From Roseateles sp. SL47 (GTDB taxonomy: Bacteria; Pseudomonadota; Gammaproteobacteria; Burkholderiales; Burkholderiaceae_C), in contig NZ_CP113068.1 in the NCBI RefSeq assembly GCF_026625885.1, positions 3,472,001 to 3,536,000 of the forward strand: 64,000 nucleotides of DNA, given 5' to 3'. Positions 44,840-52,375 of this stretch are shown here, piece after piece. The notes under the pieces were generated by a model. That model was not told the DNA's origin, did not search any database, and saw nothing but the letters and a program-made list of their open reading frames with translations. Numbering within the stretch: the first letter of the stretch is position 1; every line of letters starts with the position of its first letter. A program made the translations under genes and the position numbers.

Positions 44840-45043
44840 ATGGACACGATGGCAACACCTCCAAAGAAGGCCGCAGCGGCCAAGGATCCCGTGGAAGTCA
44901 AGCTGGTCAAGAGCGGCAAGCGCACCGCTGCGACCACCAAACCCGATCTGGAAATCACCACCGGCCTCACCGGTGGCCAGAAGTACCACATCAAGATCAA
45001 CCAACCGTCCGGCAAATCAGTGCTGGTGGCCGTCCACCTCTGA
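44840..45043 (+). CDS. Small peptide (67 aa), candidate RiPP precursor
   Basis: This 67-residue basic peptide starts MDTMATPPKKAAAAKDP. An alternative ATG (44849) would give 64 residues. The Lys/Ala-rich first third is followed by an alternating strand-like part (VEVKLVKSG, DLEITTG, YHIKINQ) with a Gly-Gly at GLTGGQKY and a C-terminal hydrophobic end SVLVAVHL. There are no Cys and no hydrophobic export signal. The stop is nine bases before the thiamine-diphosphate enzyme, so it is the first gene of the operon. Its position, size and the peptide-binding-like domains of the later enzymes make it the likely substrate; this is inference. It could instead be a small structural or scaffold protein. 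Confidence 0.65.
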   Translation: MDTMATPPKKAAAAKDPVEVKLVKSGKRTAATTKPDLEITTGLTGGQKYHIKINQPSGKSVLVAVHL

Positions 45044-45052
45044 CGGCGCTTC

Positions 45053-46813
45053 ATGGCTGGACACCCCACCGGGCAGCGGTGGAATGGAGAAGCTTTGCCT
45101 TGGCTGCATGGTGGCGACCTGGTGGCCCAGCAGCTCAGAGCCGAGGGCATCGACCGGCTGTTTGTGCTGACCGGCGGCCATGTCTCGCCCATCTTTGATG
45201 GCGCCTTCTACCAGGACATCGGACTCATTGACTTCCGCCATGAGCAGTCCGCAGCCCATGCGGCGGATGCTTATGCGCGTCTGCGGCGTCGGCCCGCCGT
45301 CGCGGTGGTCACCGCCGGCCCCGGCTTCACCTGCGCCCTGACGGGGCTGGCCAACGCGCATTACAGCCAGAGCCCGATGGTGCTGCTGGCGGGGCGAAAT
45401 CCTCTCGCCACGGACGGCGCCGGCAATCTGCAGGATGCGCCGCAGGTGGAATTGGCCCGCCCGATCACGAAATTCGCCCAGACCGCCTTTGCTGTGGATC
45501 GCATCACGGCGGTGATGAGCCAGGCGTTTACTGCGGCCCGAGCCCCGCGCATGGGGCCGGCCATGGTGGATTTCCCCATTGAGACGCTGCTGGCGCGCGT
45601 GGCGCCGGAAGACTGCAGCGTGCCGGCCACACCAGTGTCCGCCGCGCATCCGGATCCGGCGGACGTGCGCAGGGTGGCCCGCTGGCTGGCCGAGGCACAG
45701 TCCCCCGTGCTGGTCGCAGGCTCCGGGGCCTACATGGCCGGTTGCGGCGAAGCGCTGGCGGCGTTGGCCGACGCAGCACGGCTGCCCGTTTTCATGAACG
45801 GCATGGGCCGGGGCCTGTTGCCGGCCCGTCATCCCATGGTCAGGTTTCGTGGACGTGCCCAGGCACTGGCGCAGGCCGACCTGGTGATCTGCCTTGGGGT
45901 GGACTTCGACTTCCGCCTGGGTTTTGGCCAGGGCATTGCGGCGCACGGGGGGCGTGTGGTGCAGGTGGATGCCGATGCGTCCCGCCTGGCTCGCAATCGA
46001 CCCGTGTCATTGGCGGTCTGCGCGGATTGTCGGACCTTCTCGGAGGCACTGCTGGGCCAAACCTCCGCATTCTCGGTGCGCCACGCACTGGCGGTGCAGG
46101 CCGAGTTGCCCAAGCCCTGGGAGGGGAGTGGGCGCGACGAACCGATTGACCCGCGCGACATGGTGCGGGTGGTGTCCGACTTTCTTGATCCCGACGCCAC
46201 TGTCATTGGCGACGGCGGTGACATCGTGGCCCTGTTCGCGGCGTATCACCGCAGTGAGCGTCCCGGCAGCTGGATGGACCCCGGGCCGTTCGGCTGCCTG
46301 GGCATTGGCCCGGCCTTTGCCATGGCCGCCCGGCTGGCGCAGCCTGATCGCCAGGTGGCGGTGATTTCCGGCGATGGGGCGTTTGGCTTCAATGCCATGG
46401 AGCTGGATTCGGCCGTCCGCCAGAAGCTCCCCTTTGTGGTGGTCATTGGCAATGACCGCGCGTGGGGGGAGATGCGGACCTTCCATGAGGACATGTTTGG
46501 CGGGCATGACCCCCGGGCGCAGTACCTCGGTGCCAACGTGCGCTACGACCTGCTGGCCCAATCGCTGGGCGGCCATGGCGAACGCGTGACGCGGCTTCGC
46601 GACCTGCAACCCGCGCTGGCGCGCGCATTCCGAAGCGGGGTGCCCGCTGTGGTGGACGTGATCCTGGACCCCGCCTTCCGCCGACCGGCAGAAACCATTT
46701 CCGGCAAGCACGTGGCAGCAGCCTACGGCGGTGACCCGCTGGCTTACCGCCGAGGTCCTTCGGCGGTTGAAACCGTCCGACCCCGTTCAGCCCGACACAC
46801 CTCAAGACCATGA
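45053..46813 (+). CDS. Thiamine-diphosphate-dependent enzyme (acetolactate synthase-like)
   Basis: This 586-residue cytosolic ThDP enzyme of the acetolactate synthase / oxalyl-CoA decarboxylase fold has three domains. The Pyr domain (1-180) has LFVLTGGHVSPIFDGA and the activating Glu64 in FRHEQSAAHAADAYAR. The central domain (about 200-340) has PVLVAGSGAYMAG and VVQVDADASRLARN. The PP domain has GDGAFGFNAMELDSAVRQ with VVIGNDRAWGEM, the metal/diphosphate motif GDG...N. The C-terminal tail is unusual. It should carry out a decarboxylation or C-C ligation on a 2-oxo acid. The stop overlaps the next ATG (ATGA at 46810). Which acid or peptide keto group it uses is unknown. Confidence 0.87.
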   Translation: MAGHPTGQRWNGEALPWLHGGDLVAQQLRAEGIDRLFVLTGGHVSPIFDGAFYQDIGLIDFRHEQSAAHAADAYARLRRRPAVAVVTAGPGFTCALTGLANAHYSQSPMVLLAGRNPLATDGAGNLQDAPQVELARPITKFAQTAFAVDRITAVMSQAFTAARAPRMGPAMVDFPIETLLARVAPEDCSVPATPVSAAHPDPADVRRVARWLAEAQSPVLVAGSGAYMAGCGEALAALADAARLPVFMNGMGRGLLPARHPMVRFRGRAQALAQADLVICLGVDFDFRLGFGQGIAAHGGRVVQVDADASRLARNRPVSLAVCADCRTFSEALLGQTSAFSVRHALAVQAELPKPWEGSGRDEPIDPRDMVRVVSDFLDPDATVIGDGGDIVALFAAYHRSERPGSWMDPGPFGCLGIGPAFAMAARLAQPDRQVAVISGDGAFGFNAMELDSAVRQKLPFVVVIGNDRAWGEMRTFHEDMFGGHDPRAQYLGANVRYDLLAQSLGGHGERVTRLRDLQPALARAFRSGVPAVVDVILDPAFRRPAETISGKHVAAAYGGDPLAYRRGPSAVETVRPRSARHTSRP

Positions 46814-47571
46814 CCCCTGCCGACGCTCCATTGAAGGCCCGTTCCGGCCGCGAGTTCATCCTCGGCTTCGAGGAGGTGATGGATGCGCTGATGGAGACAT
46901 CGGTGCAATGCAACCGTTTCTGGACGGCCATTCGGGAATCGCCCGAGACCGTTCCCCGACCGGTGTATTTCGGAATGTGCCTGGAGAACTTTCATATCCT
47001 GGCGCGCGAGCCTCTCTTTGACGGGCCGGTGCTGGCGTTCTCTGGCAACCATGCCGTGAGAACCACACTCAACCGTTTCTATGCCGAGGAGCTGGGGCAC
47101 GACAAGCTGCTGCTGAGCTCACTGGCGGCGCTGGGGCTGACGGAGGACGAGGTGCGTCACAGCATCCCGCTGCCGACCACCTGGGCGCTGATCGACGGGC
47201 TGGCGTACTGGTCGCGTTTCGAGCCGCTGTTCTTTGCCGCGACCCTGGGCATTCTTGAGGGCCGCGAAGTGGCGGAAGATGCATTCGTGGGCGCGGCGCG
47301 ACGGCGTCAATTGTCCAAGGGGTTTGTCGACCCGATGATGGCCCATGCGCGCATCAATGCGGTCGGCCGGCATGGCGAACTCTCGCGCGAAGTATTTGGG
47401 GCCATCGAGGTGGTGACTGCTGCAGAACAGGCGCGCCTGCGGGAGCTGTTGCCGCTGTTTGTGGCCCTCTACGACGATTTCTATACCGGCATCTGGCACC
47501 ACTATGCCGCCATGGATGACGGTGAGCGACCCCTGCCGGGGTTTCTTCGGCAGCTGGAGGTGCTGGCATGA
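46810..47571 (+). CDS. Heme-oxygenase-like (HDO-type) putative diiron oxidase 1
   Basis: This 253-residue all-helical protein resembles the heme-oxygenase-like diiron oxidases (PqqC/TenA fold, 'iron-containing redox enzyme' family). Candidate metal ligands are Glu in CLENFHILARE (Glu59), EELGHD with Glu94 and His97, and the late helix MMAHARINAVGRH with His179 and His188. At the position where many family members have Asp, this protein has Asn183. FEPLFFAATLGILEGRE supplies a further Glu. No membrane or signal segment is present. Translation is coupled to both neighbours by ATGA overlaps (46810 and 47568). Family members perform oxidative cleavage, desaturation or N-oxygenation; the reaction here is unknown. 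Confidence 0.8.
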   Translation: MTPADAPLKARSGREFILGFEEVMDALMETSVQCNRFWTAIRESPETVPRPVYFGMCLENFHILAREPLFDGPVLAFSGNHAVRTTLNRFYAEELGHDKLLLSSLAALGLTEDEVRHSIPLPTTWALIDGLAYWSRFEPLFFAATLGILEGREVAEDAFVGAARRRQLSKGFVDPMMAHARINAVGRHGELSREVFGAIEVVTAAEQARLRELLPLFVALYDDFYTGIWHHYAAMDDGERPLPGFLRQLEVLA

Positions 47572-48572
47572 CCGCTGAAACATTTCTGCAGCGTCCACGC
47601 CTGCGCGCCGGCGTGGCGATTGATGAGAATCTGCAGGGCTTCACCGTCCGGCTGCGTGGAAGCAGCTGCCAGATCGACAGCAACGAGGCGGCCAGAGCGC
47701 CGCTGAGACAGTTGCTGTCGACGCTGGCCCAAGGCGTGGACCCCGCAGAGGTGTGCACGGCCTTCGGGGATTTCAGCGAGAACGCCCATGCCGTCATCGA
47801 CCAATTGGACCGCTTTGGCTACATCACGGAGGGTGCAGCCTTCGAGGTTCGCACCGACCTGGTGGAAGCGGACACCTTCCTGCGCGCCTTGTATCGCCTT
47901 GCGGAGGGAGACCATGGTGACGCGACACCTTCGCCGTCTGCCGCTCAGAGTGCTGGTGATGGCGTGCGGAGTGAAGGATTCACCTGGCAGTTGGCGCAAG
48001 GCACGGCGCAACGGGCGCAGTTGGTGCGGTATGCCATTGAATATCTGCATATCGTGCGCCATGGCCCTGGACTGGTGGCGCCGCTGCTGAACTGGGTGGC
48101 GGAGCCGGCGCTGCGAGCCGAGGTGTCCGAGTTTCTGCATGAAGAGTGGCGCCACGACCGCCTGCTGGCGCAAAGCCTCGATGCGGTGGGATTGAATGCC
48201 GATGCGGTGCGCCCGGCGGCCATGCTGCCGCCGACCTTTGCGTTGCTTGCGCAACTGGGGGTTCGTGCCACGACAGATCCTTTGGCGCTGGCGTCTCTGC
48301 TCTACATTTATGAGCGCTCCAACCCCGCGTTTCATGCGCTCTATGCGGACAACTGCCGCCGCGTCGGTCTGCCGGAGGCGTTTCTGGGGCCGGTGCTCCG
48401 GCATGCCAGCATGAATGATGCCGGCCGGCACGATGACATCGCAGCACTGCTGGTGCGGCACTTCTGCCCGGTCGGACGCGAGCGGGCGGTCGCGGCGCTC
48501 TCCGATGCCTCCGTGGCGATGGAGCACTTGCGCCGGCTGGACTTGGCGCTGGGTCAGATCCCCTCGGAATGA
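47568..48572 (+). CDS. Putative diiron oxidase 2 with N-terminal RRE/PqqD-like domain
   Basis: This 334-residue protein has two parts. Residues 1-90 (RPRLRAGVAIDENLQGFTVRL, then a helix pair ending VIDQLDRFGYITE) look like a winged-helix peptide-binding domain as found in RiPP enzymes: an RPRL opening, a strand triplet, and a DxLxxxGYIxE end. Residues 140-334 are heme-oxygenase-like, with Glu158 in IEYLHIVRHGPGL, EEWRHD (Glu193, His196) and LRHASMNDAGRH (His279, Asn283, His288). The architecture suggests that the enzyme recruits a peptide substrate. The start overlaps the previous stop as ATGA. A low-complexity linker (about 118-135) joins the two domains. Domain 1 assignment is by pattern only. 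Confidence 0.75.
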   Translation: MTAETFLQRPRLRAGVAIDENLQGFTVRLRGSSCQIDSNEAARAPLRQLLSTLAQGVDPAEVCTAFGDFSENAHAVIDQLDRFGYITEGAAFEVRTDLVEADTFLRALYRLAEGDHGDATPSPSAAQSAGDGVRSEGFTWQLAQGTAQRAQLVRYAIEYLHIVRHGPGLVAPLLNWVAEPALRAEVSEFLHEEWRHDRLLAQSLDAVGLNADAVRPAAMLPPTFALLAQLGVRATTDPLALASLLYIYERSNPAFHALYADNCRRVGLPEAFLGPVLRHASMNDAGRHDDIAALLVRHFCPVGRERAVAALSDASVAMEHLRRLDLALGQIPSE

Positions 48573-48585
48573 TGCGGCGCGAAGC

Positions 48586-49971
48586 ATGACGGCCGGCGTC
48601 TTTTCTCGGTACCGCCGGCCTCGGCTGCTCGCAGACCAGGTGCGGCCGACAGGGGATGGCGCAGTGAAGCTTCAGCGCGGACAGCGCAAGCTCACATTGG
48701 ACGTCGTTGGCCCTCGTGACGCTGCCCTGGCCGACCTTCGAGCGCTTCAGCGCGGACAGTGGCCTGCGCTGAACGACGCGAGAAACGGATCCCCCCTGGC
48801 GGTCATCCTGGACGAACTGGACGCCCTGGGGTGGATTGGTGAGGCGGAACCGGTGGCCCAGGACCTGGATCAAGCCTGGCGGACCAGCCTGGACGCTCTG
48901 GTCGAACGCGGTCGGCAGGCCCTCAACGGCGTGGACGAGGGCACACGTCGTGCGATGAAACGCAGGCTTCTTGGCGGCATGAGAGATCCGGCAGAGCCCT
49001 TGGGCCGCTACGGGCAAGCCTTGGGTGTGGAGGATGTTCTGGTCCGGGCCTTGCGGGTGCAAGGGGAGCGCGAATCCACCTGGCAGGCGTTGGTGATTGC
49101 GCGGCTGTTCGGCGCGGCGGGTACACGCTGGCCTGCGCAGGGGGGCGGCTGGATGGAGGATGCCCGTGAGCTGGAGATTGCGGTGGCGAGCCAGGTGTTC
49201 TGGTCCTTGAAGGCGGAAACTGCGCCGATGGCGCTCCCGCCGCTGCCGACGATACGGAGCGCCGCACGGGTCTGTGCGTTGGAGGTGATGCGGGACGCCG
49301 AACAGATGCTGCGCGACTGGAATGCGTCGGTCCCGGACGCTCCAGTGCTGGCGGCGGGGCAGTCGGCACGCGCAGCGCGCCAGATTGCGCGGGGCATTCA
49401 TTTGCAGCAGTACTACGTCTCGCTGAAGTATGTGGAAAGCGTGCTGCCCGTGCTGGGCCGCAGTGCAGCGCCGGGGCTTCGAGCCTTGATCTGGCGCTAT
49501 CTGCAGGAGGAGATGGGGCACGAAGACTATGAGCTGGCGGCTTGCCTGCAACTTGGCCTGCGGGCCTCCCAGGTACGGGCCAACGTGCCCCTGCCTGCAT
49601 TTGCTGTGTTCCACCGTGTGATGGCGCATGCTGCGACGCTGCATCCGGTGGTGTGGCTCACGTCCCTGCCGCTGGCCGAGGGGCTTCCAGGAGAGCGTAA
49701 ACCGCTGCCGGCCGTGCTGGCGCGAGCGGGGCTCCGGGACCCGGCTTTTGCCGCCCATGTCGAAGCGGATGTCACCCTGGATCACGCCTGGATGGCGCGG
49801 CGGATCGCCGCTCATTTGGGGACCGTGGATGCGGCGACCCGGCGCGCTGCCGCTCAGATGACGGCAACCACCTGGGCACTCACCCGGCTTGGGTGGGAAC
49901 AGCTCGTTCACCGCTTCAGTGCTGGAAGCGGGGCTGGTGTGGTGACGTCGCCGTGGGATTGGCCGTGCTGA
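48586..49971 (+). CDS. Putative diiron oxidase 3 with N-terminal RRE/PqqD-like domain
   Basis: This 461-residue protein starts 14 bases after the preceding stop. Residues 1-88 repeat the N-terminal pattern of the previous protein: RRPRLLADQVRPTGDGAVKL at the start and VILDELDALGWIGEAEP at the end. A middle helical section (about 95-260) with HHL-like IHLQQYYVSLKYVESV is followed by EEMGHED (Glu309, His312) and AHVEADVTLDHAW (His391, Asp395, His400). Unlike proteins 1 and 2, the late helix keeps Asp at the third ligand position, so this copy looks the most complete as a diiron oxidase. It is the last gene of the operon. The middle section may be a second, degenerate heme-oxygenase-like unit. 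Confidence 0.75.
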   Translation: MTAGVFSRYRRPRLLADQVRPTGDGAVKLQRGQRKLTLDVVGPRDAALADLRALQRGQWPALNDARNGSPLAVILDELDALGWIGEAEPVAQDLDQAWRTSLDALVERGRQALNGVDEGTRRAMKRRLLGGMRDPAEPLGRYGQALGVEDVLVRALRVQGERESTWQALVIARLFGAAGTRWPAQGGGWMEDARELEIAVASQVFWSLKAETAPMALPPLPTIRSAARVCALEVMRDAEQMLRDWNASVPDAPVLAAGQSARAARQIARGIHLQQYYVSLKYVESVLPVLGRSAAPGLRALIWRYLQEEMGHEDYELAACLQLGLRASQVRANVPLPAFAVFHRVMAHAATLHPVVWLTSLPLAEGLPGERKPLPAVLARAGLRDPAFAAHVEADVTLDHAWMARRIAAHLGTVDAATRRAAAQMTATTWALTRLGWEQLVHRFSAGSGAGVVTSPWDWPC

Positions 49972-50012
49972 GCCGGCTTGGCCTCGGCCCAGGGGGGCAG
50001 GCCCGCACTGGC

Positions 50013-50460
50013 TCATGCTCCTTGCCGCAGGCTGAACGTCCGCAGGAAGATCACCGGCGCTGACCGGTCCTTGAGGCGATACCCCATCGGAGGTCGATGG
50101 GAGTCGCTTCTGATCTGCCCCACTGGTGCCGTAAATCTTCCGGAAATCTTCCGGAAAGTCCGCCGCCAGCATGCGGGTGCGGAAGCTGCCTTTGTCCACG
50201 GGGCGACCCAGCCCCCCCTCATCGGTGCGCTGCAACTGCGGCAGGGTGAAAGGCTCTGGCATCAGGAACGCGGGGCGCGACGTGTAGTCCACCTTGCTGC
50301 GCAGCCGTTCCACCGCCGCCTGCAGGGTCTGGCCATGGTCAAAGGCGAGTTGCGGGCCCTGCAACAGGTCAGCCACGCTGAACCAGCCGACGTCAGCGGC
50401 CTGGGCGCCCTTGGCCTGCAGGCCCGGAGCGAGGCGGTTGCTGAGCGTGTCCAGCCGCAT
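50013..50460 (-). pseudogene. Nudix / NrtR-type regulator remnant
   Basis: The frame from 50460 encodes VGWFSVADLLQGPQLAFDHGQT, followed by VDYTSRPAFLMPEPFTLPQLQRT and GRPVDKGSFRTRML. This is the C-terminal winged-helix region of NrtR-like Nudix regulators, which control NAD genes. The Nudix box upstream is missing, and a frameshift near 50130-50170 moves the reading to the other minus frame, which supplies the natural-looking end GYRLKDRSAPVIFLRTF. It is therefore broken at both ends of the gene. It fills the gap between the oxidase operon and the sigma-factor gene. Confidence 0.7.
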
Positions 50461-50490
50461 ATTGCCCGTTGGGCTCCTTGTCCTCTAGAA

Positions 50491-50512
50491 TGCATTGAGA
50501 ATTATTCGCAAC
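50491..50512. promoter_or_regulatory. Fur-box-like site
   Basis: TGAGAATTATT (50496-50506) matches the TGA-N-AAT-N-ATT core of the Fur consensus. It lies 48-67 bases before the sigma-factor start and is followed by an AT-rich stretch that could be its promoter. Iron repression of the sigma-FecR-receptor unit is expected. Confidence 0.6.
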
Positions 50513-50558
50513 AAAATCTGATCCCGAGCGCTGCTTGGGTATTCTGCGGAGTCCCCTG

Positions 50559-51077
50559 TTGCCAACCGCCGAGTTAGCGCTGCGTGAGCAGCTCCATGTC
50601 TGGTACAGCGATCACCATGGCTGGCTGCACGCCTGGCTGAGCAAGCGCCTGGGCTGCCCGCAGCAGGCGGCGGATGTGGCGCACAACACCTTTATGCGTG
50701 TGCTGATCGCACGCGATGCGCTGTTCGGTGTCCAGCAGCCGCGTGCCTGGCTGACGACGACGGCCAAGCGCTTGATGGTGGACGACATCCGGCATCGGCG
50801 CATCGAACAGGCCTATCTGGCGGAGTTGGCCGCGCTTGGCCGCGAGCAGGACGGCTTTCCTTCGCCCGAGCAGATCGTTGCTGCCGTGCAGGCGCTGATG
50901 CAGCTCAGTGCGGCGCTGGAGTCGGTCTCCAGCAAGGCCAGGACCGCGTTCGTGCGGCACTATCTTGACGGCGAGACGCATGCCGCCACGGCCGCCGAAC
51001 TGGGGGTGTCCACGCGTATGGTGCAGAAGTACCTGGCCCAGGTGCTGCTGCAATGCCGCGGCTTGGGCCGCGGCTGA
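50559..51077 (+). CDS. fecI: ECF sigma factor, FecI type
   Basis: This 172-residue iron-starvation-type ECF sigma factor directs RNA polymerase to the receptor gene downstream. Region 2 contains LHVWYSDHHGWLHAWLSKRLG and QQAADVAHNTFMRVL (core binding). Region 4 contains TAAELGVSTRMVQKYLAQVL (helix-turn-helix for -35). A TTG start at 50559 is chosen because GGAG lies 8-12 bases before it; an earlier TTG at 50535 is possible. It starts about 50 bases after the Fur-like site. The FecR gene begins 13 bases after the stop. Activity is probably controlled by FecR upon receptor binding of ligand. Confidence 0.9.
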   Translation: MPTAELALREQLHVWYSDHHGWLHAWLSKRLGCPQQAADVAHNTFMRVLIARDALFGVQQPRAWLTTTAKRLMVDDIRHRRIEQAYLAELAALGREQDGFPSPEQIVAAVQALMQLSAALESVSSKARTAFVRHYLDGETHAATAAELGVSTRMVQKYLAQVLLQCRGLGRG

Positions 51078-51089
51078 GGCAGTCGGTAG

Positions 51090-52109
51090 GTGGACCGCAA
51101 GGTGCATGACATGCGCGGCGACCTGGCTGTGGCGGAGGAGGCGGCCGAGTGGATCGTGCGCCTGAGCGCCGATGCCGACGAGGAGCGCGAGGCAGCCCGC
51201 CGCGGCTTTGATGCCTGGAAGCGCGCCGATCCCCGTCATGCCGCCGTCGCGGCGGACATGGAACACTTTGTCGAACAGACGAGGCGCCTGGCAGGTCCCG
51301 CGACCGAGTTGTGCGCCGCCCGTGCGGCGCTGGATGCGGTGCTGCCACCGCAGCGTCGCAGCCGACGAGGGGCGGTATCGATGGCGCTGCTGCTGACGGC
51401 GGCAATAGGCGGCGTGGCCTGGCTGTCTGCCGACCTGCCAGCCCCCTGGTTGGCGGATTTGCACACGGCGGTGGGAGAACAGCGCAGCCAGCGTCTGGCC
51501 GACGGCACGATGCTGACGCTGTCGAGCGACAGCGCCGTTGACTACCAGTGGGGCGCGGACCTGCGTCGCGTCAGCATGCGTGGCGGCGAGATCTTGCTGG
51601 ATGTGGCCAAAGACGCCCGTCGGCCACTGGTGGTCGACACGCCCGAGGGCCGTATTCGCGCGCTGGGCACGCGCTTCATCGTGCGGCGCGATGGGGATGC
51701 CACGGTGCTGACGATGCTGGAATCGAGCACGGCCGTGAGCCTGAGCGCCACGCCTGGAGGGCCGACCAGGCCAGCCGAGGCCGTTGTGTCCGCCGGCCAG
51801 CAGGTGCGCCTGTCCGCTCATGGCCTGGAGCGCCTGTCGACCATCAGCCCAGGCATTGTGGAAGACGCGTTCAAACTCAGGCGGCTGGTCGCCCAGGACC
51901 GTCCACTGTCCGAGGTGCTGGACGAACTGGCACGCAATCGTCGCGGCCTGATCCGCTATGACAAGGCGGCGGTACGGGGCCTGCGCGTGACTGCCGTGCT
52001 GCCCTTGGACGACACCGATCGCGCCCTGCAACTGCTGGCCGCCAGCTTTCCGCAGCTGCAGGTGCGTGTGCCAACACGCTGGCTGGTGCTGGTGGACGTC
52101 CGGCGCTAG
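51090..52109 (+). CDS. fecR: FecR-family anti-sigma/sensor protein
   Basis: This 339-residue inner-membrane protein carries the signal from the receptor to the sigma factor. The N-terminal cytosolic part has the DUF4880-like EEAAEWIVRLSADADEEREAA and RGFDAWKRADPRHAAVAADME. One membrane helix is at SMALLLTAAIGGVAWLSADL (about 98-117). The periplasmic FecR domain starts VGEQRSQRLADGTMLTLSSDSAV with GGEILLDVAKDARRPLVV and a C-terminal STN-contact region LLAASFPQLQVRV. The start GTG at 51090 keeps the whole N-terminal helix; an ATG at 51111 is a possible shorter start. The stop TAG abuts the left end of a 123-bp MITE-like element that separates the gene from the receptor. Confidence 0.9.
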   Translation: MDRKVHDMRGDLAVAEEAAEWIVRLSADADEEREAARRGFDAWKRADPRHAAVAADMEHFVEQTRRLAGPATELCAARAALDAVLPPQRRSRRGAVSMALLLTAAIGGVAWLSADLPAPWLADLHTAVGEQRSQRLADGTMLTLSSDSAVDYQWGADLRRVSMRGGEILLDVAKDARRPLVVDTPEGRIRALGTRFIVRRDGDATVLTMLESSTAVSLSATPGGPTRPAEAVVSAGQQVRLSAHGLERLSTISPGIVEDAFKLRRLVAQDRPLSEVLDELARNRRGLIRYDKAAVRGLRVTAVLPLDDTDRALQLLAASFPQLQVRVPTRWLVLVDVRR

Positions 52110-52232
52110 TGTGCTGTCCCACAGGTTCCCGCCAATGAAACCGCGTCTTTCGCGTCTTTCGCGTGTTCCGCGCCTTGCTCCGGCACGACATCCATCGATT
52201 GCATTTTTGGCAGTGACTTGCGGGACAGCACA
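52110..52232. mobile_element. MITE-like element with 26-bp imperfect terminal inverted repeats
   Basis: The element is 123 bp. The left end TGTGCTGTCCCACAGGTTCC (running to 52135) and the reverse complement of the right end (52207-52232) match over 26 bases with five or six mismatches. The outer 11 bases (TGTGCTGTCCC) are perfect. TAG stands directly outside the left end and TTAG outside the right end, compatible with a short target duplication that includes the fecR stop. It encodes no protein; inside is a short tandem GCGTCTTTC repeat. It should be mobilised by a transposase elsewhere with the same ends. Confidence 0.7.
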
Positions 52233-52375
52233 TTAGGTGCCGGTTTTTTTTCGCCGCAGCGGTTCCGGTTTCGGCGGCTTGTCCGTCAAGGGGAGTGAAA
52301 GGCTTCAAGCCTGCGCGCCTGCCTGGCAGGCGCTGCAGGTGATGTCCTGCCCAATCACCCCTAGGAACTCAGCTC

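Noticed and set aside
47980..50460. 826-codon open frame on the minus strand opposite the oxidase genes
   Set aside because: Except for the Nudix/NrtR remnant at its start it is low-complexity Pro/Arg/His-rich translation antisense to well-supported genes, as expected in GC-rich DNA.
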